Shown in pieces: positions 1 to 5,105 of a stretch of 8,023 nucleotides of DNA; within the stretch, counting starts at the first letter, position 1; each line of letters begins with the position of its first letter. The translations under genes were made by a program, and so were the position numbers. The notes under the pieces are model-generated. The model saw only the letters and a list, made by a program, of their open reading frames with translations. It searched no databases and was not told the origin of the DNA. The DNA comes from Actinomycetes bacterium (GTDB taxonomy: Bacteria > Actinomycetota > Actinomycetes > Actinomycetales > Microbacteriaceae). Location of the stretch: NCBI GenBank assembly GCA_023457615.1, contig JAEWKY010000114.1, positions 1 through 8,023 on the forward strand. The letters are read 5' to 3'.

Positions 1-65
1 GGGACCCCTACCCCGATTGACTCGCGGAACGCGCCGGACGCCCTCCGCAGTCGCCTCGCTCCGGC

Positions 66-1724
66 TCAGACCGCGTCGGCGATCGCGCGGCCCGCGGTGC
101 GGCCGCTGAAGAGGCAGCCACCCAGGAAGGTGCCCTCGAGGGAGCGGTAGCCGTGCACGCCGCCGCCGCCGAAGCCGGCGACCTCGCCCGCCGCGTACAA
201 CCCGGGGATCGGCGCGCCCTTCGCGTCGAGGGCGCGGGCCGACAGGTCGGTCTGGATGCCGCCGAGGGTCTTGCGGGTGAGCACGTGGAGCTTCACCGCG
301 ATGAGCGGGCCGTGCGAGGGATCGAGGAACTTGTGCGGCTTGGCGACGCGGATGAGCTTGTCGCCGCGATACTTGCGCGCCCCGCGCAGGGCGGTGATCT
401 GCGCATCCTTCGTGAACGCGTTGTCGAGCTCGCGGTCGCGCGCCTCGATCTCGTACTTCATCTCCTGGACGTCGATCTCGACGTCGGGGGAGAGGTTCCT
501 CATCCCCGCGAAGAGCTCGTCGAGCGAGTTCGCGACGACGAAGTCGGGACCCTTCGCCTTGAACGCCTCGACGGGCTCGGTCGCGCCCTTGCCGAGGCGC
601 TGCTTGGCGAGCTCGCGCACGCTCCTGCCGGTGAGGTCGGGGTTCTGCTCCGAACCGGAGAGGGCGAACTCCTTCTCGATGACGCTCTGGGTGAGCACGA
701 ACCAGGAGTGGTCGTGACCGGTCGAGCGGAGGTGCTCGAGCGTGCCGAGGGTGTCGAATCCCGGGAACAGCGGCACGGGCAGGCGGCGCCCCGTCGCGTC
801 GAACCAGAGGCTCGACGGGCCGGGCAGGATGCGGATGCCGTGGCGCTCCCACACGGGGGTGTGGTTCTCGATGCCCTCGACGTAGTGCCACATCCGGTCG
901 GAGTTGACGAGGCGCGCGCCGGCCGCCTCGGCGATCTCGAGCCCGCGGCCGTCGACGTGCGCGGGTACGCCGCTCAGCATCGAGTCGGGTGCCGTGCCCA
1001 GCCACGACGGCCAGAACTTGCGCACGAGATCGTGATTGCCGCCGATGCCGCCGCTCGTGACGAGCACCGCGGCCGCCTCGAGCGCGAACTCGCCGACGAC
1101 CTCGCGCGACGACGCCTCGCCGCGCGCGGCCGACGACGGCTCGAGGATGCTGCCCGAGGCGCCCGTGACCTTCCCGCCGGAGAGGGTGAGGGCATCCACG
1201 CGGTGCCGGAAGCGCAGGTCGACGAGACCCTTCTCCACGCCGTCGCGCACGGTGCGGATGAACGGCTCGAGGATGCCCGGGCCCGTGCCCCACGTGATGT
1301 GGAACCGCGGCACGGAGTTGCCGTGACCGGTCGCCGTGTAGCCGCCGCGCTCGGCCCAGCCGACGACGGGGAAGAACTTCACGCCCTTCGCGGCGAGCCA
1401 CGACCGCTTCTCGCCCGCGGCGAAGGCGAGGTAGGCCTCCGCCCACTGCCGGCCCCAGAGGTCTTCGTCCTCGCGGTCGAACTCGGCGCTCGCGAACCAG
1501 TCCTGTCGGGCGAGGTCGTGCGAGTCCTTCACGCCCATGCGGCGCTGCTCGGGAGAGTCGACGAGGAAGAGCCCGCCGAACGACCAGAAGGCCTGCCCGC
1601 CGAGACTCGCCTCGGGCTCCTGCTCGAGCAGGATGACCCGCTTCCCGGCCTCCACGAGCTCGGCCGTCGCGACGAGCCCCGCGAGCCCGGCTCCGATCAC
1701 CACGACGTCGGCGTGTGCGGTCAT
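66..1724 (-). CDS. FAD-binding dehydrogenase (FAD_binding_2 / KstD-like family)
   Basis: 552-residue soluble flavoprotein. It opens with a Rossmann FAD-binding strand-loop-helix (VVVIGAGLAGL, residues 7-17) followed by an acidic LLEQE strand end, and it closes with the second FAD-contacting segment, GLYAAGEVAGFGGGG...GTFLGGCLFSGRTAG (about 508-546). This layout is that of the fumarate reductase/3-ketosteroid dehydrogenase group, and the length fits the actinobacterial 'FAD-binding dehydrogenase' subfamily of about 550 residues. The substrate cannot be read from the sequence; a ketosteroid, another enone or a dicarboxylate is possible. The frame is open up to 1811, but I chose the ATG at 1724. 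The conserved beta strand begins only six residues later, and an AAGGGG ribosome site (1735-1740) lies 10 nt upstream. The extra 29 residues would run through the hairpin at 1775-1802. No partner gene lies beside it, so it appears to be transcribed alone. Confidence 0.9.
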   Translation of the reverse strand: MTAHADVVVIGAGLAGLVATAELVEAGKRVILLEQEPEASLGGQAFWSFGGLFLVDSPEQRRMGVKDSHDLARQDWFASAEFDREDEDLWGRQWAEAYLAFAAGEKRSWLAAKGVKFFPVVGWAERGGYTATGHGNSVPRFHITWGTGPGILEPFIRTVRDGVEKGLVDLRFRHRVDALTLSGGKVTGASGSILEPSSAARGEASSREVVGEFALEAAAVLVTSGGIGGNHDLVRKFWPSWLGTAPDSMLSGVPAHVDGRGLEIAEAAGARLVNSDRMWHYVEGIENHTPVWERHGIRILPGPSSLWFDATGRRLPVPLFPGFDTLGTLEHLRSTGHDHSWFVLTQSVIEKEFALSGSEQNPDLTGRSVRELAKQRLGKGATEPVEAFKAKGPDFVVANSLDELFAGMRNLSPDVEIDVQEMKYEIEARDRELDNAFTKDAQITALRGARKYRGDKLIRVAKPHKFLDPSHGPLIAVKLHVLTRKTLGGIQTDLSARALDAKGAPIPGLYAAGEVAGFGGGGVHGYRSLEGTFLGGCLFSGRTAGRAIADAV

Positions 1725-1774
1725 GTCGTCTGCGCCCCTTCCCTGAACTCCGAGGCTAACCGCTGTGCCCCGTT

Positions 1775-1802
1775 CGGGTGTCATCCGAGAGGACGACACC
1801 CG
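1775..1802 (-). terminator. Hairpin downstream of the globin gene, probable terminator
   Basis: CGGGTGTC (1775-1782) pairs with GACACCCG (1795-1802). After one A-C mismatch, TCC (1784-1786) pairs with GGA (1791-1793) around a GAGA tetraloop. It begins 5 nt beyond the globin stop codon, where an intrinsic terminator would be expected. There is no T-run on either side, which is common for actinobacterial terminators but weakens the call. The hairpin also lies about 50-80 nt upstream of the dehydrogenase start, with a TAGCCT -10-like hexamer (minus strand, 1753-1758) between them. It could therefore instead be an operator for that gene. Confidence 0.5.
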
Positions 1803-1807
1803 GCATG

Positions 1808-2230
1808 TCACTGCTCGTGCGTGTTGACCATCGCCCGCGCGGCGCGCTCGAGGTAGTCCCAGAGCATGTTCTCGTGCAGCGGCGCGAGCCCGAGGCCGTC
1901 GACGGCGGCGCGCATGTGGAGCAGCCAGCGGTCGCGGGCCTCCGGGTTGACCTTGAACGGCGCGTGGCGGATGCGCAGCCGCGGGTGGCCGCGCTCCTCG
2001 CTGTAGGTGCCCGGCCCGCCCCAGTACTGCTCGAGGAACCCGGTGAGCCGCTGGATCGCGCCCTCGAGGTCGTCCTCCGGGTACATCGGCCAGAGCACGT
2101 CGTCGGTGCGCACGCCGACGTAGAAGTCGCGCACGAGCTTCTCGAACGTCTCACGGCCGCCGACCTCGCGCCAGAAGTTCGATCCGACCGGCTCTCCGCC
2201 GGGTCCGCTGCGGATCATGAAGGTGTTCAT
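1808..2230 (-). CDS. glbO: Group II truncated haemoglobin (trHbO)
   Basis: 140-residue 2-over-2 globin, closely similar to Mycobacterium tuberculosis GlbO as I remember it. Shared blocks include YPEDDL, FLEQYWGGP, TYSE-RGHPRLR-RHAPF and LLDYLE-like (MLWDYLE). By alignment the haem-pocket residues are all present: Tyr37 (B10), Tyr50 (CD1), proximal His89 (F8) and Trp102 (G8), the group II signature. Such proteins bind O2 tightly and are linked to peroxide or NO chemistry; its role here is not shown. The start at 2230 is supported by a perfect GGAGG (2237-2241) with a 6-nt spacer and by an ATGA overlap with the channel gene's stop, implying translational coupling. This gives about 14 residues more at the N-terminus than GlbO; an internal Met5 is an alternative start. 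It is the second gene of its operon. Confidence 0.95.
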   Translation of the reverse strand: MNTFMIRSGPGGEPVGSNFWREVGGRETFEKLVRDFYVGVRTDDVLWPMYPEDDLEGAIQRLTGFLEQYWGGPGTYSEERGHPRLRIRHAPFKVNPEARDRWLLHMRAAVDGLGLAPLHENMLWDYLERAARAMVNTHEQ

Positions 2231-3279
2231 CGGCGGCCTCCGGACGGCGGGGGAGCGGATCGGGTCTGCGGCGGCTTCGCCCCCGTCGCGGGCGAGCCCT
2301 TGACCATCCCGGGGATCACGGGGGTGTCGCTCGAGCCTCCGCTCGACGCGCCCTGGACGACGCCTCCGGCGGTGAGGAGCGACGGCAGCCGCATCCCGAG
2401 CTCGTCGAGCGCCTTGCGGAGCCGTCCGCGCAGCTCGCGGGCCACCTCGTCCTTCGAGCCGGTGCGCGTCTTCACGACGAGACGCAGCACGGTGGCCTCG
2501 GCCGAGATCGACTCGATGCCCCAGATCTCGGGCTTCTCGATCATGAGCCGCTTCCAGCGGCCGTCCTCGCGCATCCGGAGCGCGGTGTCGAGGAGCGCCG
2601 TCTTCACGGCATCGGGGTCGGCGTCGTACGGCACCGCGAGGTCGAGGATGACGCGCGCCCATCCCTGCGACATGTTGCCGACGCGCAGGATCTCGCCGTT
2701 GCGCACGTACCAGACGGTGCCGCCGACGTCGCGCACCCGGGTGACCCGGATGCCGACGGCCTCGACGACGCCGGTCGCCTGGCCGAGATCGACGACGTCG
2801 CCGACGCCGAGCTGGTCCTCGGCGACGATGAACAGCCCGTTGAGCACGTCGCGCACGACGTTCTGCGCGCCGAAGCCGAGACCGGCGCCGAGCGCCGCGG
2901 TGATGAGCGAGAACGCGCCCGTCGCATTGGGGTCGATCGCGGAGACGATCAGCACGAGGGAGACGAGCACGACGACGGTGGTGACGGTGCTCGAGAGCAC
3001 GCCGCCGAGCGCGCGCGTGCGCTGCACGACGCGCACCGCGGCGACGGGGGAGGCCTGCAGCTCGCGGGTGTCGTCGACGTTCTGCTTCTTCTTGACGCCC
3101 GTCACGACCCGGTTGACGACGCGGCGGATGACGATCTGCAGCAGCAGCCGGATGATGCCGGCGACGACGATGATCGCCGCGATGCGCACGGGCACGCCGA
3201 GCGGGGAGTTGAGGAACGCCTCGAGCCACGCCCAGAAGTCGAACGGCGCGGCGGGGTCCGGGTCGACTTGCAGCAGCAC
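2227..3279 (-). CDS. MscS-family mechanosensitive ion channel
   Basis: 350-residue membrane protein of the small-conductance mechanosensitive channel family, which opens under membrane tension to release solutes during osmotic downshock. Predicted helices are TM1 (about 30-51), TM2 (about 92-115) and the pore-lining TM3 (about 119-152). TM3 carries the Gly/Ala-rich packing pattern ALGAGLGFGAQNVVRD and then NGLFIVAEDQ, which leads into the beta domain (GVGDVVDLG...GVVEAVGIRVTRVRD). An alpha/beta C-terminal domain follows to about 300. The last 50 residues are a Gly/Ser/Pro-rich, probably disordered tail not found in E. coli MscS. The start is a GTG at 3279; an in-frame TAA at 3289-3291 leaves no upstream choice. 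The ribosome site is weak (GGGAC, about 4 nt away). It is first in a two-gene operon with the globin. I find no convincing minus-strand promoter in the upstream gap. Confidence 0.93.
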   Translation of the reverse strand: MLLQVDPDPAAPFDFWAWLEAFLNSPLGVPVRIAAIIVVAGIIRLLLQIVIRRVVNRVVTGVKKKQNVDDTRELQASPVAAVRVVQRTRALGGVLSSTVTTVVVLVSLVLIVSAIDPNATGAFSLITAALGAGLGFGAQNVVRDVLNGLFIVAEDQLGVGDVVDLGQATGVVEAVGIRVTRVRDVGGTVWYVRNGEILRVGNMSQGWARVILDLAVPYDADPDAVKTALLDTALRMREDGRWKRLMIEKPEIWGIESISAEATVLRLVVKTRTGSKDEVARELRGRLRKALDELGMRLPSLLTAGGVVQGASSGGSSDTPVIPGMVKGSPATGAKPPQTRSAPPPSGGRR

Positions 3280-3315
3280 CGTCCCAGCTTAGGGAGGGGG
3301 GAACCGGCGCACCTG

Positions 3316-3333
3316 TGTAAAGAAAGCTTGACA
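3316..3333. promoter_or_regulatory. Operator O1 over the -35 element
   Basis: TGTAAAG-AAAG-CTTGACA, an 18-bp dyad with 7-bp half-sites and a 4-bp centre; six of the seven half-site positions are complementary. Its right half contains the promoter -35 hexamer TTGACA (3328-3333), so a bound protein would block RNA polymerase. It has the same layout as the site at 3362-3379. The likely binder is the XRE protein encoded at 3816-4043, by inference. Confidence 0.6.
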
Positions 3334-3356
3334 CGATGTCTGTCTCTCTTTACAGT
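3328..3356 (+). promoter_or_regulatory. Sigma-70-type promoter of the membrane protein-XRE-oxidoreductase operon
   Basis: A perfect -35 TTGACA (3328-3333), an exact 17-nt spacer and a -10 TACAGT (3351-3356, four of six consensus bases including the key A2 and T6). Transcription should start near 3363, giving a leader of about 35 nt before the ATG at 3398. The region is conspicuously AT-richer than its surroundings. Both hexamers sit inside repeated dyad sites, which implies strong repression when a regulator is bound. Confidence 0.75.
3337..3354. promoter_or_regulatory. Operator O2, degenerate, between and over the -10 element
   Basis: TGTCTGT-CTCT-CTTTACA fits the same 7-4-7 spacing. The right half matches well and overlaps the -10 hexamer, while the left half agrees with the repeat only at TGTC. 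It is weaker than its neighbours and could be fortuitous. TCTTTACA (3347-3354) is also an exact inverted copy of TGTAAAGA in O1 (3316-3323). Confidence 0.4.
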
Positions 3357-3361
3357 CGGCA

Positions 3362-3379
3362 TGTCAAGAATCCTTGACA
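3362..3379. promoter_or_regulatory. Operator O3 at the transcription start
   Basis: TGTCAAG-AATC-CTTGACA is a perfect 7-bp inverted repeat with a 4-bp centre. It covers the predicted start of transcription, from about -1 to +17. The half-site CTTGACA is identical to the right half of O1. The centre-to-centre distance from O1 is 46 bp. Confidence 0.65.
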
Positions 3380-3387
3380 CCGACCCC

Positions 3388-3393
3388 GAGGGG
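3388..3393 (+). promoter_or_regulatory. Ribosome binding site that fixes the membrane protein start
   Basis: GAGGGG lies just before the ATG at 3398 (6 nt from the end of GAGG). This favours that ATG over the in-frame TTG at 3374, which falls inside operator O3 and has no ribosome site of its own. Confidence 0.7.
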
Positions 3394-3397
3394 ACCC

Positions 3398-3814
3398 ATG
3401 TCCTACGAAGAGAAGTCCACCTGGCTCTACGGCATCACCGCCCCGATCGGGTACGCCGTCTACCTGATCCTCGCGTTCACGACGGGGGAGGGGCCGCTCG
3501 GCGAGACGTCGTACATCTGGCCGATGGCCGGCACGATCCTGGGCGCCATCGCGTTCGGCATCCTGTCGGGCATCGTGCTCGGCATCGCCAACCCGAAGGA
3601 CGCGGGCAAAACCGACCAGCGCGACAAGGAGATCGGCTGGTTCGGCGAACGGATCGGCAACTCGTTCGTCGTGATCGGCGGCGTCGCGGCGCTCATCCTG
3701 TGCTTCGTGCAGGCGCCGCACGCCTGGATCGCGAACGTGCTCTACCTGGGCTTCGTGCTCTCCGCGATCCTCGCCTCGATGGCGAAGCTCGCCGCCTACC
3801 GACGGGGCATGTGA
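3398..3814 (+). CDS. Four-helix integral membrane protein of unknown function
   Basis: 138 residues with four predicted transmembrane helices (about 9-29, 39-65, 85-105 and 109-134). A polar cytoplasmic-looking loop (NPKDAGKTDQRDKEIGWFGER, about 65-85) lies in the middle and a short basic tail (YRRGM) at the end. There is no signal peptide or recognisable catalytic motif. Small four-helix proteins encoded directly before a minimal XRE repressor recur in Gram-positive genomes, often labelled DUF2178-like or hypothetical; I cannot confirm that this one belongs to DUF2178. It is first in a three-gene operon and ends one base before the repressor's GTG. A role as a sensor, or as the main target of the neighbouring repressor, is inference only. 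Confidence 0.85.
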   Translation: MSYEEKSTWLYGITAPIGYAVYLILAFTTGEGPLGETSYIWPMAGTILGAIAFGILSGIVLGIANPKDAGKTDQRDKEIGWFGERIGNSFVVIGGVAALILCFVQAPHAWIANVLYLGFVLSAILASMAKLAAYRRGM

Positions 3815-3815
3815 C

Positions 3816-4043
3816 GTGGTCAAGCCCACCCGCGTGACCAACGGCATCCGCGCGCTGCGCTTCGCCGCCGACGAGATGACGCAGGCCGACCTCGCCGACA
3901 GGATCGGCGTCACCCGTCAGACCGTCATCGCGATCGAGCAGGGGCGCTACTCGCCGTCGCTCGAGATGGCGTTCCAGATCGCCCGCGTCTTCGGGGTCGG
4001 CCTCGACGACGTCTTCAGCTACGAACCCGAGGAGAAGAAGTGA
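3816..4043 (+). CDS. Small XRE-family transcriptional regulator
   Basis: 75 residues, essentially one Cro/C1-type helix-turn-helix domain with nothing attached. MTQADLADRIGVTRQTVIAIEQG (about 21-43) is the classic helix 2-turn-helix 3 block, followed by YSPSLEMAFQIARVFGVGLDDVF and an acidic/basic tail (EPEEKK). There is no ligand or sensor domain. It resembles the short YozG/YgzD-type regulators that accompany small membrane proteins. The start is GTG at 3816, with GGGG (3804-3807) 8 nt upstream; a second GTG at 3834 is possible but would cut into helix 1. The gene sits between its probable co-regulated partners, and its stop overlaps the next start as TGATG. It most likely represses its own operon through the three dyads at 3316-3379. 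Confidence 0.93.
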   Translation: MVKPTRVTNGIRALRFAADEMTQADLADRIGVTRQTVIAIEQGRYSPSLEMAFQIARVFGVGLDDVFSYEPEEKK

Positions 4044-4999
4044 TGCGAGCAGTCGTGCGTCGCCAGTACGGCGAGACCGACGTGCTGCGCGTCGAGGAGC
4101 TCGACGCGCCGCCTCTCGAGGAGGGCCGCGTGCTCGTGCGCGTCAAGGCCGCCGGAGTGAACATGGCCGAGTGGCACCTCATGACCGGGCTGCCGTCGAT
4201 CGCGCGACTCGCGTTCGGGCTGGGGCGGCCGAAGAACCCGCAGCTCGGCGAGGACGTCGCGGGGGTCGTCGAGGAGGTCGGGCCCAGCGTCACCCGGTTC
4301 GCCGTCGGCGACGAGGTCTACGGCTCGGCGTCGGGCTCGTGGGCGGAGCTCGTCGCGGCCCGGGAGAAGTACCTCGCCCCCAAGCCCGCGAACGTGTCGT
4401 TCGAGGAGGCGGCCGCCGTGCCGATGGCGGGCTACACGGCGCTGCAGGCCCTGCGACTGCTGGGCGACCCCGAGCGGAAGCACGTCGTCGTGACCGGTGC
4501 GGGGGGCGGCGTCGGCTCCTACCTCGTGCAGCTCGCGTCGGCCCGCGGGGCGCGGGTCACCGCCGTCTGCAGCGCGCGCAAGGCGGAGTTCGTGCGCCGG
4601 CTCGGTGCGCACGACGTGATCGACTACGCCGCCGCCGACCCGACGGCGGGCGGGATCCGGTTCGACGCCGCGTTCGACTTCGCCGGCGGAATCCCGGTGC
4701 GGCGATGGAGGAAGGCGCTCAAGCCCGGCGGCCTCCTCGTGCTCGGGGGCGACGAGAACGGCGGATCGGTGCTCGGTCCGCTCCGCCGCTCGGTCAGCGC
4801 GATCTTCGTGCTGGGGCTCCGCGTCGTCACGTTCCTCGCGAAGGCGTCGGGCGACGACCTCGTCGAACTCGGGACTCTGCTCGAGTCGGGCGAGCTGAGG
4901 TCGACCCTCGCGCGCAGCTACCCCCTCGAGGAAGCCGCCCACGCCGTCGACGACCTCCGCGCGGCCACCCACCCGGGGAAGCTCGTCCTCGTCCCCTAG
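4043..4999 (+). CDS. Zinc-independent MDR oxidoreductase (quinone oxidoreductase-like)
   Basis: 318-residue cytosolic NAD(P)H-dependent oxidoreductase of the medium-chain dehydrogenase/reductase superfamily, quinone oxidoreductase branch. The GroES-like catalytic domain (about 1-125) contains GEDVAGVVEEVG (69-80) and GDEVYG (89-94). The nucleotide-binding Rossmann domain shows VVVTGAGGGVGSYLVQLA (148-165), then LGAHDVIDY (187-195). No structural zinc cysteine cluster or catalytic-zinc Cys/His pattern is visible, which fits the zinc-free branch. The physiological substrate is unknown. I took the ATG at 4043, which overlaps the repressor's TGA by one base and has GAGGAG (4029-4034) 8 nt upstream; the GTG at 4040 is an alternative adding one residue. 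Last gene of the operon, it may supply an enzymatic output for whatever the repressor senses. Confidence 0.92.
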   Translation: MRAVVRRQYGETDVLRVEELDAPPLEEGRVLVRVKAAGVNMAEWHLMTGLPSIARLAFGLGRPKNPQLGEDVAGVVEEVGPSVTRFAVGDEVYGSASGSWAELVAAREKYLAPKPANVSFEEAAAVPMAGYTALQALRLLGDPERKHVVVTGAGGGVGSYLVQLASARGARVTAVCSARKAEFVRRLGAHDVIDYAAADPTAGGIRFDAAFDFAGGIPVRRWRKALKPGGLLVLGGDENGGSVLGPLRRSVSAIFVLGLRVVTFLAKASGDDLVELGTLLESGELRSTLARSYPLEEAAHAVDDLRAATHPGKLVLVP

Positions 5000-5007
5000 C
5001 TCACAGA

Positions 5008-5105
5008 GCGGGTTGAGTGCCGCGCGCAGCGCGGTGTATCGAAACCGCCCCCGGGTTCCTCGACGGAGGGTTTCGATACACCGCCTGCGGCGGCACTCAA
5101 CCCGC
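5008..5105. repeat. 98-bp inverted repeat of two palindromic units, probable bidirectional terminator
   Basis: The arms pair over about 37 bp: 5008-5023 with 5090-5105, 5025-5029 with 5085-5089, and 5031-5046 with 5069-5084. Two unpaired left-arm bases (5024 and 5030) interrupt the stem, and the loop is 22 nt (5047-5068). Each arm is itself a GGTT...AACC unit with its own small stem: CCGCGC-GCA-GCGCGG at 5020-5034 and CCGCC-TGC-GGCGG at 5081-5093. The GGTTTCGATAC...CTCAACC wording resembles a dispersed intergenic repeat I associate with Microbacteriaceae. It lies between two converging genes, which suits transcription termination in both directions. Its right arm overlaps the 3' end of pepN by 9 bp. 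Confidence 0.8.

Noticed and set aside
1725..1811. 29-residue N-terminal extension of the FAD dehydrogenase
   Set aside because: It runs through the hairpin, lacks a good ribosome site and precedes the normal Rossmann start.
153..1856. 567-codon plus-strand open frame opposite the FAD dehydrogenase
   Set aside because: Its translation is Arg/Glu/Val/Ala-rich, low-complexity antisense sequence with no motif. The minus strand encodes a complete, motif-bearing flavoprotein; long antisense frames are expected at this GC content.
1778..3292. 504-codon plus-strand frame opposite the globin and channel genes
   Set aside because: It is a Ser/Thr/Arg-rich shadow of two well-recognised genes, with no domain.
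2231..3334. Upstream extension of the globin frame to give a 508-residue protein
   Set aside because: The extra part is arginine-rich out-of-frame reading of the channel gene. The globin has its own GGAGG and ATG at 2230.
3339..3367. Divergent minus-strand promoter for the channel operon using TTGACA (3362-3367, minus strand)
   Set aside because: At 16-19 nt spacing no -10-like hexamer follows (GACAGA at 17 nt), so the TTGACA is better explained as an operator half-site.
5008..5105. Insertion sequence or integrase attachment site
   Set aside because: There is no transposase or integrase, no flanking target duplication that I can see, and no tRNA; a REP-like intergenic repeat fits better.
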